From contig JAPLQI010000031.1 in the NCBI GenBank assembly GCA_026399755.1, positions 1-51,663 of the forward strand: a DNA stretch of 51,663 nt. The letters run 5' to 3'. Below are positions 27,472 to 41,753 of this stretch, piece by piece. Each line of letters begins with the position of its first letter. Position 1 is the first letter of the stretch. A program made the translations under genes and the position numbers. The notes below the pieces were generated by a model. That model saw only the letters and a list, made by a program, of their open reading frames with translations. It was not told the DNA's origin and ran no database searches. This DNA comes from Pseudomonadota bacterium (GTDB taxonomy: Bacteria; Pseudomonadota; Gammaproteobacteria; Burkholderiales; Chitinibacteraceae).

Positions 27472-27672
27472 ACCTAAATCTTGAACCACGGAGGACACGG
27501 AGAGGACGGAGTTACACGGAGAAAACCAACCTAATGAATTAGGTTTTGTTTGCATCTTTTGTGGGCTAATACTTTTGCCTTCTAAAGCTTGAGTATTGCT
27601 AAATTGCTTGGATTTTCTCCGTGAAACTCCGTGTCCTCTGTGCTCTCTGTGGTTCAAGGTTTGGGTTTAGAT
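27472..27672. repeat. ACGGAG inverted-repeat element
   Basis: Arms of about 50 bp. The left arm (27472-27536) begins CCTAAATCTTGAACCACGG and runs through GGACACGGAG, AGGACGGAG and TTACACGGAGAAAA; the right arm (27608-27672) is its imperfect reverse complement, ending CTGTGGTTCAAGG. About 70 bp of unrelated sequence lies between. The transcript could fold into a long hairpin between the convergent ampG and xth genes. A single arm also occurs at 2179-2227. Confidence 0.85.
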
Positions 27673-28449
27673 TTAATTAACTTGGTAGTCGTAATCCACA
27701 AGCAGTGGCGCGTGGTCGGAGAATTTTTCGTCTTTGTAGACCGAAGCACTCTGCGCCGTTGCTGCAATGCCAGGTGTGGTGATGTGGTAATCGATGCGCC
27801 AGCCTACATCTTTGGCATAGGCTTGGCCGCGGTTGCTCCACCATGTGTAACCAGGAATTTCTGGGTAAAGCTTGCGCCAGATATCCACAAAGCTTAGCTC
27901 GCTAAATAATTTACCCAGCCAGCTGCGCTCTTCCGGTAAGAAGCCCGAGTTTTTCAGATTGCCTTTCCAGTTTTTAATGTCGATTTCATTATGAGCAATA
28001 TTCCAGTCACCTAGCAGAACCACTTCGCGGCCGCTGGCAGCAAGCTGCTCCAAATGTGGGCGAAAGCGCTCTAAAAAGGAAAACTTCACTTGCTGGCGCT
28101 CATCTGATGAAGAGCCCGATGGCAGATAAAGTGAAACGACAGAAAGATTGCCAAAATCGGCTTGCAAATAACGGCCTTCAAAATCGATATCGGCAATGCC
28201 AAGACCTGTAATCACACGATCTGGCTCGCGGCGGCAATAGAGGCCCACACCGCTATAGCCTTTTTTTTCCGCGTAATGAAAAAAGCCTTTTAGCCCTGCT
28301 GGCTCTTTCATTTGTTGGGTAAGGTCAGCTTCTTGTGCTTTAAGTTCTTGCAAGGCCACCACATCGGCGTCTTGTTTTGCCAGCCATTCAAAAAAGCCCT
28401 TATTTGCAGCCGAGCGAATGCCGTTTAAATTAGCACTGATAATGCGCAT
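27673..28449 (-). CDS. xth: Exodeoxyribonuclease III
   Basis: AP endonuclease and 3'-5' exonuclease of base-excision repair, cytoplasmic. The 257-residue product starts [19 protein letters not shown], has the metal-binding Glu in ALQELKAQE, the GDWNIAH active-site motif and the C-terminal RIDYH and [11 protein letters not shown] His/Asp motifs of the EEP fold. The ATG at 28449 is chosen because AAGGAC lies 6 bp upstream; the open frame extends further without a good start. Divergent from pyrE with a 67-bp shared promoter region. Confidence 0.94.
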   Translation of the reverse strand: MRIISANLNGIRSAANKGFFEWLAKQDADVVALQELKAQEADLTQQMKEPAGLKGFFHYAEKKGYSGVGLYCRREPDRVITGLGIADIDFEGRYLQADFGNLSVVSLYLPSGSSSDERQQVKFSFLERFRPHLEQLAASGREVVLLGDWNIAHNEIDIKNWKGNLKNSGFLPEERSWLGKLFSELSFVDIWRKLYPEIPGYTWWSNRGQAYAKDVGWRIDYHITTPGIAATAQSASVYKDEKFSDHAPLLVDYDYQVN

Positions 28450-28483
28450 TCGGTGTCCTTTTGTAAGAAATGTTATGCTTCGC

Positions 28484-28501
28484 TTTATTGAGATCAATAA
28501 A
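28484..28501. promoter_or_regulatory. Palindrome in the xth/pyrE divergent promoter region
   Basis: TTTATTGAGATCAATAAA: perfect 7-bp arms around four bases, 15 bp before the pyrE ATG. It may be an operator, or AT-rich -10 sequence for either gene. Confidence 0.35.
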
Positions 28502-28516
28502 ACAGGAAAATGCAGC

Positions 28517-29155
28517 ATGAGTGATTTTCGTCGCGACTTTATTTCTTTTGCTGTAGAGCAAAATGTGCTGTGTTTCGGTGATTTTATCACTAAGGCTGGC
28601 CGTCAATCGCCGTACTTTTTTAATGCGGGATTATTTAGCGATGGCGCATCCGTAGGTGCTTTGGCGCAATTTTATGCACAGGCGGTACAAGCATCTGGCG
28701 TAGAGTTTGATGTGTTATTCGGGCCAGCCTATAAAGGAATTGTGCTGGCATCGGCGACCGCTGTGGCTTTGGCGGCACAGGGACGGAATGTACCCTTTGT
28801 GTTTAATCGTAAAGAAGCGAAAGATCATGGCGAAGGCGGCGTTTTAGTGGGCGCGCCGCTTAAAGGCCGCGTGATGATTATCGATGATGTGATTTCTGCG
28901 GGTACATCGGTGCGTGAGTCGGTAAATATGATTCGTGCTGCGGGTGCAGAGCCTGCGGGGGTTTTGATTGCGCTTGATCGTATGGAGCGTGGCCAAGGCG
29001 CGTTGTCCGCTGTGCAAGAAGTAGAACAACAGTTTGGTATTCCGGTGATTCCTATTGCTTCACTGGATGATTTGCTGGGTTATTTAGGCGCTCAGTCTGG
29101 TATGGATGAGAAGTTAGCCAAAGTAAGCGCTTACCGTAATCAATACGGAATTTAA
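28517..29155 (+). CDS. pyrE: Orotate phosphoribosyltransferase
   Basis: Converts orotate and PRPP to orotidine 5'-monophosphate in de novo pyrimidine synthesis; dimeric and cytoplasmic. The 212-residue product contains the orotate loop [26 protein letters not shown] and the PRPP motif [14 protein letters not shown]. The ATG at 28517 gives the normal family length and follows AGGAAAA; an open extension upstream is not supported. The following DUF4124 gene starts 12 bp after the stop. Confidence 0.95.
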   Translation: MSDFRRDFISFAVEQNVLCFGDFITKAGRQSPYFFNAGLFSDGASVGALAQFYAQAVQASGVEFDVLFGPAYKGIVLASATAVALAAQGRNVPFVFNRKEAKDHGEGGVLVGAPLKGRVMIIDDVISAGTSVRESVNMIRAAGAEPAGVLIALDRMERGQGALSAVQEVEQQFGIPVIPIASLDDLLGYLGAQSGMDEKLAKVSAYRNQYGI

Positions 29156-29167
29156 AAGGTTGATCTG

Positions 29168-29761
29168 ATGCTGCGTGGTCTGTGTACTTTTTTACTACTG
29201 GCCTTGTTAACGGCCCCTGCATTCGCCAAGCTTTATCGCTGGGTGGATGAAACGGGGCGCGTGCAATACAGCGATAAGCCACCTGTTACGGTGCCAACGA
29301 GTGGCATTTCTGAGCTAAATAAGTCAGGAATGGTGAAGACCACGCCAGCCCCTGTGCTGAGCAGGGAAGAGAAAGAAAAAATTAAGATCGAGCAGGCTTT
29401 GCAAAAAGAGCAGCAGCGCAAAGATCGCGCCTTGCTACAGTCTTTTTCTAAGCCTGAAGAAATTGATCTTATTCGGGATCGGCGGATAGGCGTGGTTGAA
29501 TCGGGCATTGCCGCTAATAAAACGCGGATGCAAAATGCGGTCGCTCGTAAAACTCGCCTAGATACGCAGATGGCTCGGATTAAAAAATCAAAGCGCGATG
29601 TACCTGTTGATTTAGCTTCAGAGTTACTTTCTGTGCAAAAAGAGGTTTCTGATATTGATGCGGATAATAAAAGCAAAAATAACGAAATTGAAAATATAAA
29701 AATGAAGGCAGAGGAAGATAAAAAGCGTTTGTTAGAGCTAAGGTCACCAGCCTCTAAATAA
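29168..29761 (+). CDS. DUF4124-domain secreted coiled-coil protein
   Basis: 197 residues. Signal peptide with hydrophobic core [14 protein letters not shown] and probable cleavage after Ala-Phe-Ala near residue 19-20. Immediately afterwards comes the DUF4124 signature [19 protein letters not shown]. The remaining about 130 residues are highly charged and predicted coiled coil (repeated Lys/Glu/Gln-rich heptads). DUF4124 proteins are periplasmic and of unknown function, frequent in beta- and gammaproteobacteria. May be cotranscribed with pyrE. Confidence 0.85.
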   Translation: MLRGLCTFLLLALLTAPAFAKLYRWVDETGRVQYSDKPPVTVPTSGISELNKSGMVKTTPAPVLSREEKEKIKIEQALQKEQQRKDRALLQSFSKPEEIDLIRDRRIGVVESGIAANKTRMQNAVARKTRLDTQMARIKKSKRDVPVDLASELLSVQKEVSDIDADNKSKNNEIENIKMKAEEDKKRLLELRSPASK

Positions 29762-29832
29762 AATAAGCATTCGAGTATTGGCCGATATTTTCTATCAAAT
29801 AACAATATATAGACCTAATAAAGAGTAAAAAA

Positions 29833-30609
29833 ATGACTGAGCAAATAGCCTCCCTAAAAATTGTACTTGGTATTGATATCGGTGGCACAGGCATTAAAGG
29901 TGCACCCGTTAATGTAGAAACAGGCGAGCTCATGGCGGAGCGGATTCGTATTGATACTCCCCAACCTGCTACGCCTCAAGCCGTGGGGGAAGTGGTAAAA
30001 CAGCTGGTTGAGCAATTTAACTGGCAAGGGCCGATAGGCTGTACTTTCCCAGCGATTGTACATAATGGCGTCACCTTATCAGCGGCCAATGTGGATGCGT
30101 CATGGCTAAATGCACCAGCGCAGGAGATTTTATCGCAAGTGACGGGCTTACCTTTAAAGCTGATTAATGATGCAGATGCCGCAGGCTTAGCGGAAGGCGT
30201 TTTTGGCGCTGCTAAAGGTAAAGCGGGCAAAGTGCTGATGATTACACTAGGTACAGGTATTGGTAGTGCACTCATTATGGATGGAAAATTAGTTAGCAAT
30301 ACTGAATTTGGTCATTTGATTTTTAAGAATAATGAAATTGCTGAAAAATATTGCTCGGGAAAAGTAAAAGACGATTTAGATTTAAAGTGGAAAGAATACA
30401 ACCAACGTTTAAATGAATATATTCAACATTTACAATTATTACTTTCGCCTGATTTGTTGATCATTGGCGGTGGGATCAGTAAAAAGCATGAAAAGTTTAT
30501 TCCTGAGCTAACAGGCTTGCGTTTCCCTGTGGTGCCTGCTGAGCTTAAAAACGATGCGGGTATTGTGGGGGCAGCACTAGAAGCGGCTCGCGAGTTCGGT
30601 GTGCTCTGA
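29833..30609 (+). CDS. ppgK: Polyphosphate glucokinase (ROK family)
   Basis: 258-residue ROK kinase that phosphorylates glucose using polyphosphate (and often ATP). The phosphate-1 loop [14 protein letters not shown] is near residue 15, the phosphate-2 motif [16 protein letters not shown] near 140, and [15 protein letters not shown] near the C-terminus. The shorter length and absence of the ROK zinc CxCGxxGC motif fit PpgK rather than repressors. It offers a route for glucose entry to metabolism beside the PTS at 15.8-20.5 kb. A terminator follows within 40 bp. Confidence 0.9.
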   Translation: MTEQIASLKIVLGIDIGGTGIKGAPVNVETGELMAERIRIDTPQPATPQAVGEVVKQLVEQFNWQGPIGCTFPAIVHNGVTLSAANVDASWLNAPAQEILSQVTGLPLKLINDADAAGLAEGVFGAAKGKAGKVLMITLGTGIGSALIMDGKLVSNTEFGHLIFKNNEIAEKYCSGKVKDDLDLKWKEYNQRLNEYIQHLQLLLSPDLLIIGGGISKKHEKFIPELTGLRFPVVPAELKNDAGIVGAALEAAREFGVL

Positions 30610-30644
30610 TTATTATGTGATGAGCTGGTTTTTTGTTCTAAGTG

Positions 30645-30678
30645 AAACGCCCCGTAAAATCGGGGCGTTTGTGTTTTA
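30645..30678 (+). terminator. Terminator after ppgK
   Basis: AAACGCCCCG stem, loop TAAAAT, CGGGGCGTTT stem and then GTGTTTT. Confidence 0.88.
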
Positions 30679-30840
30679 AGTGCTTGTTGGCAAGGCGCTC
30701 CGACTCAGATTGAGGGGAAGTATGGCAAGGAGGTATAAGGCCGCTGGGGAAAATTGCATAGGCACTTGTCGCTTCACGATAGTCGTCAGGGCTAATACGG
30801 CGTAAAATCTTGCCCCTTTGCTTGCTGGATGCTCAACGCT

Positions 30841-32739
30841 ATGCTTTATCCTACTCGATACGACGTGATTGTTGTCGGCGGCGGCCACGCCGGGACTGAG
30901 GCTGCGTTGGCGGCCGCCCGCATGGGTAACAAAACCCTGCTGCTGACGCACAATATTGAAACCCTTGGTCAGATGTCTTGCAACCCATCGATAGGCGGGA
31001 TTGGTAAGGGGCATTTGGTCAAAGAGGTTGATGCTTTAGGCGGCGCAATGGCGCTGGCCACCGATTTTGGCGGCATTCAGTTTAAAACGCTGAATTCCAG
31101 CAAAGGCCCAGCAGTTCGGGCCACACGCGCTCAGGCCGATCGCGTTCGCTATAAAGCGGCGGTGCGCCACATGTTGGAAAACCAGCCGAATTTGGATTTA
31201 TTCCAGCAGGCCGTTGATGATCTAACCCTAGATGGCGATCGCGTCACTGGCGTGATTACCCAGATTGGCATTCGTTTTGAAGCCGGTGCGGTGGTGCTGA
31301 CTGCGGGTACTTTCCTTTCTGGTAAAATTCACGTTGGCTTAGAAAACCACGTTGGCGGCCGTGCGGGGGATCCTGCTTCGGTCACGCTTGCTGCGCGTTT
31401 ACGTGATTTAAATTTACCTGTTGGCCGTTTAAAAACCGGTACGCCACCACGGATTGATGGCCGATCGATTGATTTTTCGGTACTAGAAGCACAGTACGGC
31501 GATACGCCAGAGCCCGTGTTTTCGGTGCGCGGTAATGTGGGCATGCACCCAAAGCAATTGCCTTGCTGGATGGCACACACCAATCTTAAAACTCACGAGA
31601 TTATTCGTAGCGGCTTTGATCGCAGCCCCATGTTTACCGGCAAAATTGAAGGCGTTGGCCCGCGCTATTGCCCAAGTATCGAAGATAAAATTAATCGTTT
31701 TGCAGATAAAGACAGCCACCAAATTTTCTTAGAGCCAGAAGGCCTAGATACCCACGAATATTATCCAAATGGTATTTCAACTAGCTTGCCGTTTGATATT
31801 CAGCTGGCTGCCGTGCGCTCGATTGCCGGTATGGAAAACGCGCATATTCTGCGTCCGGGCTATGCCATCGAATACGATTACTATGATCCACGTAATTTAA
31901 AAGCTAGTTTCGAAACCAAAAGCATTGCCGGTTTATTCTTTGCTGGGCAAATTAATGGCACCACGGGCTACGAAGAAGCCGCCGCTCAAGGCTTGTTGGC
32001 AGGCTTAAATGCGGGTCTCTATGTGCGTGAAAAAGACGCTTGGACGCCAAAACGCAATGAAGCCTATTTAGGTGTGTTGGCCGATGATCTGGTCACCAAT
32101 GGCGTGACCGAGCCTTACCGTATGTTTACCAGCCGCGCCGAATACCGCCTGCAATTGCGCGAAGACAATGCCGATTTGCGCCTGACCGAAATGGGCCGTG
32201 AGCTGGGCCTGATTGGCGACGCGCAGTGGGAAGCCTTCTGCAAAAAACGTGATGCAATTGATTTAGAATTGGAACGCTTGCGCACGACATGGGTAAATCC
32301 ACGTATTCTTGCGGTAGCCGACGCTGAGCGGGTGCTGGGTAAAGCGATTGAGCGTGAATATACGCTGGCCGATTTACTGCGCCGCCCGCAAGTCTCTTAC
32401 GATAGCTTGATGTCTATGGAAATTGCCAAACCAGCCGTGGAAGACCCACTCGTGGCTGAGCAGGTAGAGATTCAACTGAAATATCAGGGTTATATCGAGC
32501 GGCAACAATCTGAAGTGGCTAACCGCGATAATCTGGAAGAATTCCTGTTGCCAGCAGATCTAGATTTCACCGATGTATCGGGCCTATCCAAGGAAGTGCA
32601 GCAAAAGCTGATTAAACATAAGCCAGAAACCATGGGCCAAGTGTCCAGAATTTCAGGTATTACGCCAGCGGCCATCGCTTTAATGCTGGTTCATTTAAAG
32701 AAAAAGCAAATGCTTGATGCTAGAAAGGTTACTGAATGA
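30841..32739 (+). CDS. mnmG: tRNA uridine-5-carboxymethylaminomethyl modification enzyme MnmG
   Basis: FAD-dependent partner of MnmE that modifies the wobble U34 of several tRNAs (GidA). 632 residues from the ATG at 30841: FAD fold [20 protein letters not shown], then [19 protein letters not shown] and the second motif YCPSIEDKI, with the helical C-terminal MnmE-binding domain. An alternative in-frame ATG is four codons upstream (30829). mnmG-rsmG-parA-parB is a classical origin-proximal block. rsmG overlaps the stop by four bases. Confidence 0.96.
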   Translation: MLYPTRYDVIVVGGGHAGTEAALAAARMGNKTLLLTHNIETLGQMSCNPSIGGIGKGHLVKEVDALGGAMALATDFGGIQFKTLNSSKGPAVRATRAQADRVRYKAAVRHMLENQPNLDLFQQAVDDLTLDGDRVTGVITQIGIRFEAGAVVLTAGTFLSGKIHVGLENHVGGRAGDPASVTLAARLRDLNLPVGRLKTGTPPRIDGRSIDFSVLEAQYGDTPEPVFSVRGNVGMHPKQLPCWMAHTNLKTHEIIRSGFDRSPMFTGKIEGVGPRYCPSIEDKINRFADKDSHQIFLEPEGLDTHEYYPNGISTSLPFDIQLAAVRSIAGMENAHILRPGYAIEYDYYDPRNLKASFETKSIAGLFFAGQINGTTGYEEAAAQGLLAGLNAGLYVREKDAWTPKRNEAYLGVLADDLVTNGVTEPYRMFTSRAEYRLQLREDNADLRLTEMGRELGLIGDAQWEAFCKKRDAIDLELERLRTTWVNPRILAVADAERVLGKAIEREYTLADLLRRPQVSYDSLMSMEIAKPAVEDPLVAEQVEIQLKYQGYIERQQSEVANRDNLEEFLLPADLDFTDVSGLSKEVQQKLIKHKPETMGQVSRISGITPAAIALMLVHLKKKQMLDARKVTE

Positions 32740-33392
32740 CTGTATCTACTCCTGATTCCCTCTTCGCCGAACTGGCCGCAGGCCTCGCTGAACTTAAATT
32801 AGACTTATCCACAGCACAAGCGGTGAGCTTGCTGGCGTATACCGCGCTGATTGCTAAGTGGAATAAAACCTATAGCCTGACCGCAATTCGCGAACCAGAA
32901 CGCATGGTTTCGCATCATCTTTTGGATTCACTTGCTCCATTGCCGCATTTTAAGGGCGGAGCGAGTGAAAAGATTCGCATCTTAGATGTGGGCTCCGGTT
33001 TTGGTACGCCGGGGATTCCATTGGCGATTGCACGGCCTGATTGGCAATTATTTTTGCTCGACTCAAATCACAAGAAAACGACGTTTTTGCGTCAGGTGAT
33101 TGCCGAGCTAAAACTCACCAATGTGACGGTACTGACTGAACGCGTTGAGCTTTACAAGCCAGAAGCACCATTTCAAATTATCACTTCCCGCGCGTTTGCT
33201 GAATTGGCTGAGTTTATTAAGCTCACCCAGCACCTACTTGCGCCAGAAGGGGAGTGGGCTGCTTTAAAGGGTGTTTATCCTTTTGAAGAAATCGCACACC
33301 TGCCAGCAACCGTAAAAGTAACGGCTGTGAATCATTTGAAAGTGCCTGGAATCGATGCAGAACGCCATTTAGTGCATGTGGTTAAGGCTTAA
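32736..33392 (+). CDS. rsmG: 16S rRNA (guanine-527-N7)-methyltransferase RsmG
   Basis: 218-residue SAM-dependent methyltransferase (GidB) of 16S rRNA G527; loss causes low-level streptomycin resistance in many bacteria. The SAM-binding loop is [19 protein letters not shown], and the neighbouring [15 protein letters not shown] and [12 protein letters not shown] are typical RsmG sequences. ATG overlaps the mnmG stop. An isolated perfect DnaA box (TTATCCACA, 32805-32813) lies in its coding sequence, probably by chance. A REP-like hairpin separates it from parA. Confidence 0.95.
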   Translation: MTVSTPDSLFAELAAGLAELKLDLSTAQAVSLLAYTALIAKWNKTYSLTAIREPERMVSHHLLDSLAPLPHFKGGASEKIRILDVGSGFGTPGIPLAIARPDWQLFLLDSNHKKTTFLRQVIAELKLTNVTVLTERVELYKPEAPFQIITSRAFAELAEFIKLTQHLLAPEGEWAALKGVYPFEEIAHLPATVKVTAVNHLKVPGIDAERHLVHVVKA

Positions 33393-33419
33393 CAGGCCTG
33401 TGCATCTTTTACGTCGTTT

Positions 33420-33492
33420 CGTAGGGTGCACAACGACGTAGTCGTTGCGCACCATCATTCGGTGCGCAAGAAACGCATTTGCACACCCTACG
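33420..33492. repeat. GTAGGGTGCGCAAC-type REP-like hairpin
   Basis: Ends CGTAGGGTGCACAAC and TTTGCACACCCTACG are inverted; internally AACGACGTAGTCGTT and GGTGCGCAAG/TTGCGCACC pair as well. Arrangement and termini resemble the REP/BIME-like elements mobilised by RAYT-type transposases. A related unit with its halves in swapped order is at 47155-47243. Located in the rsmG-parA gap. Confidence 0.8.
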
Positions 33493-33525
33493 TGAATAAA
33501 TTATGTACTTCGTAAAGGTATAACG

Positions 33526-34311
33526 ATGAAAATTCTGGCAATTGCTAATCAAAAAGGCGGCGTAGGTAAGACCACTACAGCTGTCAATTTGGCTGCAAGT
33601 CTGGCGCATCTTGGCAGAAAAGTGCTGCTGGTTGATCTGGACCCGCAGGGCAATGCCACGATGGGCGTTGGAATCGATAAGGCTAAATTAGCTAGCTCGG
33701 TTTACAACCTTTTACTTGGTGCAACACCGATTCAAGAAATTATTCAGCGCTCAGAATCCGCTGGCATTGATGTGCTGCCAGCCAATCGTAATTTGGCTGG
33801 GGCAGAAGTTGAGCTGGTGAATCAAGAACACAGAGAATCACGGCTTAAAAATGCTTTGGCTTTAGTTGCAGATCAATATGATTACATTATTTTAGATTGC
33901 CCACCTGCGCTAACTTTATTAACCTTGAATGGCTTAGTGGCGGCTGATGCAGTTCTTATCCCGATGCAGTGTGAATATTACGCGCTGGAGGGTTTATCTG
34001 ACTTGGTAAATACGCTTAAACGCGTTAAACAGTCGATGAATCGTCATATCGAGATCGAAGGACTGCTGCGCACCATGTTTGATCCACGTTCCACCCTTGC
34101 ACAACAAGTGTCAGATCAATTAATTAAACATTACACCAGCAAACTGTACCACACTGTCATACCACGTAATATTCGCTTGGCCGAAGCACCATCCTATGGC
34201 CGCCCAATCTTGTCCTACGACAAAAACTCCAAAGGCGCACTGGCGTATCTTCAACTTGCTGAAGAGTTGCTGGCCCGTCACAACCTGCTAGAAGAGACTC
34301 CCACAGCATGA
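33526..34311 (+). CDS. parA: Chromosome-partitioning ATPase ParA (Soj)
   Basis: 261-residue deviant Walker-A ATPase that moves ParB-parS complexes on the nucleoid. The Walker A is [17 protein letters not shown] at residues 10-26, preceded by IANQ; Walker A' [13 protein letters not shown] and Walker [14 protein letters not shown] follow. It lacks the N-terminal HTH of plasmid type Ia ParA, so it is the chromosomal Soj type. AAAGG lies about 8 bp before the ATG. parB overlaps its stop by four bases. Confidence 0.96.
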   Translation: MKILAIANQKGGVGKTTTAVNLAASLAHLGRKVLLVDLDPQGNATMGVGIDKAKLASSVYNLLLGATPIQEIIQRSESAGIDVLPANRNLAGAEVELVNQEHRESRLKNALALVADQYDYIILDCPPALTLLTLNGLVAADAVLIPMQCEYYALEGLSDLVNTLKRVKQSMNRHIEIEGLLRTMFDPRSTLAQQVSDQLIKHYTSKLYHTVIPRNIRLAEAPSYGRPILSYDKNSKGALAYLQLAEELLARHNLLEETPTA

Positions 34312-35129
34312 AAATGAAAGGACTTGGACGCGGTTTAGATGCCTTGATGGGAGATAGTCAGGATTCTTTGCAAAATCTGCCGATTCATTCTTTGCAGCCA
34401 GGTAAATATCAGCCTCGCTTGCAAATGGATGAAACGGCTTTAGATGAGCTTACTGCATCGATTCAGGCTCAAGGTTTAATGCAGCCTGTATTGGTACGGC
34501 CGATTGGGCTGGATAAGTACGAAATTATCGCTGGTGAGCGCCGTTGGCGTGCATCGATTAAAGCGGGTTTGGTAGAAATTCCTGCTCTAGTTCGTGAAAT
34601 TGCCGATGAAGCCGCTTTGGCAATGGCTTTAATCGAAAATATCCAGCGTGAAAATTTAAATCCGCTAGAAGAAGCGCTGGGTATATCGCGCTTAGTAGAA
34701 GAATTTGGCATGACGCATGAAGCGGCCGCTTTGGCGGTTGGCAAATCCAGAGCCAGTGTTTCAAACTTATTAAGACTATTAAGTTTATCTGAGCCACTGC
34801 GGAAGATGCTAATGGCCGATCAGCTCAGTATGGGGCATGCTCGCGCCTTGCTGCCTTTGGATGATTTGCTGCAATTAGATACAGCGCGTATGGTGATTTT
34901 GAAAGGCTTATCGGTGAGAGAAACCGAGGCTTTGGTGAAAAAACAACAAGGAGTCGCACCAGTAAAATCGCTTAAACCTGCGGATCCCTTGTTCTCTCGT
35001 TTGGAAGAGGAAGTATCAGCAAGGCTAGGCAGTAAAGTGTCAATTAAGGCGGGAAAGCAGGGTAATGGTCGAATTACCATTGAGTATAGTAGTGTCGAGC
35101 AGTTAAATAGTCTGCTTGGCAAGATGTAA
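34308..35129 (+). CDS. parB: Chromosome-partitioning CTPase/DNA-binding protein ParB
   Basis: 273 residues. Starts [15 protein letters not shown], then the ParB/Srx CTP-binding fold with [19 protein letters not shown] and GERRWRAS, the [14 protein letters not shown] motif, the parS-reading HTH ([21 protein letters not shown]) and the C-terminal dimerisation domain. It should bind the three parS sites at 3650, 5726 and 7929 in this window and spread from them. Coupled to parA. The atpI gene begins 164 bp downstream from a separate promoter. Confidence 0.96.
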   Translation: MKMKGLGRGLDALMGDSQDSLQNLPIHSLQPGKYQPRLQMDETALDELTASIQAQGLMQPVLVRPIGLDKYEIIAGERRWRASIKAGLVEIPALVREIADEAALAMALIENIQRENLNPLEEALGISRLVEEFGMTHEAAALAVGKSRASVSNLLRLLSLSEPLRKMLMADQLSMGHARALLPLDDLLQLDTARMVILKGLSVRETEALVKKQQGVAPVKSLKPADPLFSRLEEEVSARLGSKVSIKAGKQGNGRITIEYSSVEQLNSLLGKM

Positions 35130-35235
35130 TAAAGTTAAGGTTAACTATTGATCAGTTTGGTGCAAGTTTTGATTTAAATACTCGCACCAAGATTGAATGA
35201 CAAGTAAATTTTACGTAAAAGATCAATAGGTAAAA

Positions 35236-35265
35236 TTGACGCAACACAAATCAGGTCAGTATAAT
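35236..35265 (+). promoter_or_regulatory. Sigma-70 promoter of the atp operon
   Basis: TTGACG (35236-35241) and TATAAT (35260-35265) with an 18-bp spacer, predicted start near 35272 and atpI ATG at 35294. Both hexamers are near consensus, suiting the high expression of ATP synthase genes. Confidence 0.75.
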
Positions 35266-35293
35266 CGCGGGGTTTTTCCCTAGTGGTGAAGCA

Positions 35294-36829
<1,536 letters not shown>

Positions 36830-36858
36830 TCTAGCCCGTCTTTTAGGAGGACATCAGC

Positions 36859-37329
36859 GTGGATATTAATCTGTCGCTTTTTGGCCAAATGATCACATTT
36901 GCGATCTTGGTCATCTTCACGATGAAATTCGTGTGGCCTCCGCTGACCCAGATTATGGACGAGCGTGCTAAGCGCATCGCCGACGGTTTAGCCTCTGCTG
37001 ATCGTGCCAAGCAAGATCTTGAATTGGCCGAGAAAGCAGCGGCTGACAAGCTTCGCGAAGCAAAGCAGCACGCGGCCGAGATCATTGCGCAAGCTGAAAA
37101 GCGTAGCGCGCAATTGGTTGAAGAAGCCAAGGGCCATGCAAAGGCAGAGGGCGAACGCCTTGTTGCCGGCGCTCAAGCGGAAATTGACCAGCAAATTCAA
37201 CAGGTAAAAGAAGCTTTACGTCAACAGGTCGCAGGTTTGGTACTACAAGGTACTGAACAAATTCTGCGCCGCGAAGTTGACGCAAATGCCCATGCCGAGT
37301 TGTTAGCATCCATCAAAGCGGAACTGTAA
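36859..37329 (+). CDS. atpF: F0F1 ATP synthase subunit b
   Basis: 156-residue peripheral-stalk subunit: one N-terminal membrane helix ([19 protein letters not shown]) and a long right-handed coiled coil rich in Ala, Glu, Lys and Gln. Starts with GTG at 36859 preceded by a full TAGGAGG at about 8 bp, the strongest ribosome-binding site of the operon, in line with the need for two copies per enzyme. Confidence 0.95.
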   Translation: MDINLSLFGQMITFAILVIFTMKFVWPPLTQIMDERAKRIADGLASADRAKQDLELAEKAAADKLREAKQHAAEIIAQAEKRSAQLVEEAKGHAKAEGERLVAGAQAEIDQQIQQVKEALRQQVAGLVLQGTEQILRREVDANAHAELLASIKAEL

Positions 37330-37336
37330 GAGCGTC

Positions 37337-37873
37337 ATGGCAGAACTCATTACCGTCGCAAGACCCTACGCCGTAGCTATCTTTCGTCTAGCCAAAGAAA
37401 CCAGCACACTCCCACTATGGTCGGATGTGCTGGCACAACTCGCCCTGATTGCAGGCAACGAGTTGGCGCTAGAAGTGGTAGCTAATCCAAAGTTTTCCGT
37501 GGCTCAGGTTAAGGAGCTGTTGCTTGGATTATTGGGTGGTCAGCAGAGCGATGAAGTGCATAACTTCATCGATGCCTTACTTGAAAATCGCCGCTTTACT
37601 GCCCTACCGGCAGTAGCAGAGCTATTTGAAGAGTATAAGGCAGCGGATGCAGGCGAAGTTGAAGCCAGCATCGAATCCGCTTTTGCTTTGACCGATACCC
37701 AGGTTGCTGAATTATCAGCAACTTTATCCCAACAGCTGCACCGCAAGGTCACGGCCCAAGTCAGCGTTAACCCGGAACTCATCGGGGGCGTGAAGGTGAC
37801 GGTAGGTGATCTGGTCGTAGACGCATCTGTCCGCGGCAAGCTAACCGCTCTCGCCTCGAGCCTGAAGAGTTAG
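37337..37873 (+). CDS. atpH: F0F1 ATP synthase subunit delta
   Basis: 178-residue stalk subunit joining b2 to the alpha3beta3 head. It starts [17 protein letters not shown], the family N-terminus, and ends with the C-terminal beta-domain [23 protein letters not shown]. Placed between atpF and atpA as in other proteobacteria, with gaps of 7 and 8 bp. Confidence 0.95.
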   Translation: MAELITVARPYAVAIFRLAKETSTLPLWSDVLAQLALIAGNELALEVVANPKFSVAQVKELLLGLLGGQQSDEVHNFIDALLENRRFTALPAVAELFEEYKAADAGEVEASIESAFALTDTQVAELSATLSQQLHRKVTAQVSVNPELIGGVKVTVGDLVVDASVRGKLTALASSLKS

Positions 37874-37881
37874 GAGAAATC

Positions 37882-39423
37882 ATGCAACTTAATCCGTCCG
37901 AAATCAGTGAACTGATTAAAGCTCGGATCCAGAATTTATCGACTGCAGCAGAAACACGTACCACGGGTACTGTAGTTTCCGTAACAGACGGTATCGTTCG
38001 TGTGCACGGCCTTTCAGAGGCTATGCAGGGCGAAATGCTGGAATTCCCGGGTAATACCTTCGGTCTTGCGCTCAACTTAGAGCGTGATTCCGTTGGTGCC
38101 GTTGTGCTTGGTGATTACAAGCACATTCAAGAAGGCGACGAAGTCAAATGTACCGGCCGTATTCTGGAAGTTCCAGTCGGCCGTGAATTGATTGGTCGTG
38201 TTGTTAACTCTCTTGGCCAGCCTATCGACGGTAAAGGCCCATTGGGTACAACAGAATCTGCACCAATCGAAAGAATTGCGCCAGGCGTTATTTCCCGCCA
38301 ATCTGTGTCGCAACCACTGCAAACCGGTATCAAGTCTATTGATACCATGGTGCCAGTAGGTCGTGGTCAGCGCGAGCTGATCATTGGTGACCGTCAGACC
38401 GGCAAAACTGCCGTTGCTCTGGACGCGATCATCAACCAGAAAGGCAATGGCGTGACATGTATTTATGTTGCGATTGGCCAAAAGGCTTCTTCGATCGCTA
38501 ACGTAGTGCGCAAGTTAGAAGAGCACGGCGCGATGGGTCACACCATTGTGGTTGCTGCTGCTGCTTCTGAAGCTGCTGCTCTGCAATATATCGCTGCATA
38601 CTCCGGTTGCACGATGGGCGAATACTTCCGCGACCGCGGCGAAGATGCTTTGATCGTTTATGACGATTTGTCTAAGCAAGCTGTAGCTTACCGTCAAATT
38701 TCCCTGTTACTGCGCCGTCCTCCGGGCCGTGAAGCGTATCCGGGCGATGTTTTCTACCTCCACTCGCGCTTGCTGGAACGTGCTTCCCGCATTAACGAAG
38801 CAGAAGTAGAAAAACTGACTAAGGGCGCAGTAAAAGGCAAGACTGGTTCTTTAACCGCTCTGCCAATTATTGAAACCCAAGCGGGTGACGTATCTGCTTT
38901 CGTTCCAACTAACGTGATTTCGATTACTGATGGTCAGATTTTCTTGGAAACTGACTTGTTCAACGCGGGTATTCGCCCAGCGATGAACGCCGGTATCTCG
39001 GTTTCTCGCGTAGGTGGTGCAGCGCAGACCAAGGTTATTAAGAAGCTCGGTGGTGGTGTACGTTTGGCTCTGGCTCAGTATCGTGAATTGGCTGCGTTTG
39101 CGCAGTTCGCGTCTGACTTGGACGAAGCAACACGTAAGCAGCTTGAGCGCGGCAAAATGGTTACAGAGCTGATGAAGCAGGGCCAATACAGCCCGCTGAA
39201 AGTTTCTGAATTGGCCATTACGTTATTGCTGATCAACAAAGGTGTGTTTGATGACATCAAAGTTGAAAAAGCCTTGGCGTTTGAAGCTGCATTCTTGGCT
39301 GAATTGAAGACTAACCATGCAGATGTGCTGGCTCGTGTAGAAGACAAGGGTGACCTCGCTTCTGATGACGAAAAAGCGATCGTTAAAGCCGTGGAAGCCT
39401 TCAAGGCCAGCGCCGCGTATTGA
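37882..39423 (+). CDS. atpA: F0F1 ATP synthase subunit alpha
   Basis: 513-residue non-catalytic nucleotide-binding subunit. Walker A is [13 protein letters not shown], with the preceding [11 protein letters not shown]; the Arg-finger region [13 protein letters not shown] is present. N-terminal beta-barrel [20 protein letters not shown] is typical. AGGAGAAATC lies just before the ATG. Full length, as in E. coli (513). Confidence 0.97.
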   Translation: MQLNPSEISELIKARIQNLSTAAETRTTGTVVSVTDGIVRVHGLSEAMQGEMLEFPGNTFGLALNLERDSVGAVVLGDYKHIQEGDEVKCTGRILEVPVGRELIGRVVNSLGQPIDGKGPLGTTESAPIERIAPGVISRQSVSQPLQTGIKSIDTMVPVGRGQRELIIGDRQTGKTAVALDAIINQKGNGVTCIYVAIGQKASSIANVVRKLEEHGAMGHTIVVAAAASEAAALQYIAAYSGCTMGEYFRDRGEDALIVYDDLSKQAVAYRQISLLLRRPPGREAYPGDVFYLHSRLLERASRINEAEVEKLTKGAVKGKTGSLTALPIIETQAGDVSAFVPTNVISITDGQIFLETDLFNAGIRPAMNAGISVSRVGGAAQTKVIKKLGGGVRLALAQYRELAAFAQFASDLDEATRKQLERGKMVTELMKQGQYSPLKVSELAITLLLINKGVFDDIKVEKALAFEAAFLAELKTNHADVLARVEDKGDLASDDEKAIVKAVEAFKASAAY

Positions 39424-39451
39424 TTTGATACGTTGAGACAAGGATCAAATC

Positions 39452-40321
39452 ATGGCAAGCGGTAAAGAAATTCGGACCAAGATCAAGAGCGTAAAAAATA
39501 CGCAAAAGATCACCCGTGCTATGGAAATGGTTGCGACATCAAAAATGCGCAAGGCTCAGGAACGCATGCGAGCGGCACGCCCTTACGGTGAAAAAATCCG
39601 TAATGTGGCTGCCCACCTGAGCGCTGCCTTTGTTGATTACACGCATCCTTATTTGCAAAAGCGCGACGTTGTTAAGCGTGCGGGCCTGATTACGATTACT
39701 TCAGACAAGGGGCTGTGTGGTGGTTTAAACACCAACTCCCTGCGTCTGGCCGTGAACCGTATGAAGGAATGGCATCAAGACGGCGTAGAAACCTCTGTCA
39801 CCGCGATCGGTAACAAGGGTATTGGGTTTATGAACCGTTACGGCGCAAAGGTTTTATCCTCTGCGCACGGACTCGGCGATACCCCGCACCTTGAGCAGCT
39901 GATTGGCCCGATCAAAGTAATGATCGATGCCTTTATTGCTGGTGAAGTAGACGAAGTTCACCTCGTTTACACTCGCTTCGTGAATACCATGAAGCAAGAG
40001 CCAGTTATGGAGCAGCTGTTGCCGCTATCAGACAACGCATTTGGCGAGCCTAAAAAAGGCTACAACTGGGAATACCTGTTTGAGCCAGATGCGAAGACTG
40101 TGATCGACGAATTAATGAGCCGTTACATTGAGGCATTGGTTTACCAAGCCGTAGCGGAAAACATTTCTTCTGAGCAAGCGGCCCGTATGGTGGCGATGAA
40201 AGCGGCGACTGATAACGCAGACAATGTGATCGGCGATCTACAGCTCCTTTACAACAAAACCCGTCAAGCAGCGATTACGAAGGAACTCTCCGAAATCGTT
40301 TCTGGCGCGGCAGCGGTGTAA
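39452..40321 (+). CDS. atpG: F0F1 ATP synthase subunit gamma
   Basis: 289-residue central rotor shaft. N-terminal helix [20 protein letters not shown] and C-terminal [20 protein letters not shown] form the antiparallel coiled coil; the middle segment [17 protein letters not shown] is the conserved Rossmann-like part. Starts 28 bp after atpA. Confidence 0.96.
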   Translation: MASGKEIRTKIKSVKNTQKITRAMEMVATSKMRKAQERMRAARPYGEKIRNVAAHLSAAFVDYTHPYLQKRDVVKRAGLITITSDKGLCGGLNTNSLRLAVNRMKEWHQDGVETSVTAIGNKGIGFMNRYGAKVLSSAHGLGDTPHLEQLIGPIKVMIDAFIAGEVDEVHLVYTRFVNTMKQEPVMEQLLPLSDNAFGEPKKGYNWEYLFEPDAKTVIDELMSRYIEALVYQAVAENISSEQAARMVAMKAATDNADNVIGDLQLLYNKTRQAAITKELSEIVSGAAAV

Positions 40322-40344
40322 TGGCCCTGATGCACAATGAATAA

Positions 40345-41742
<1,398 letters not shown>

Positions 41743-41753
41743 GGATTAGTGCC

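Noticed and set aside
27481-27660. ACGGAG repeats as a CRISPR-like array
   Set aside because: Units are short and irregular, arranged as two inverted arms, with no spacers of even length and no cas genes.
32805-32813. Perfect DnaA box in rsmG
   Set aside because: Isolated, inside coding sequence, and consistent with the chance expectation for a 9-mer in this window.
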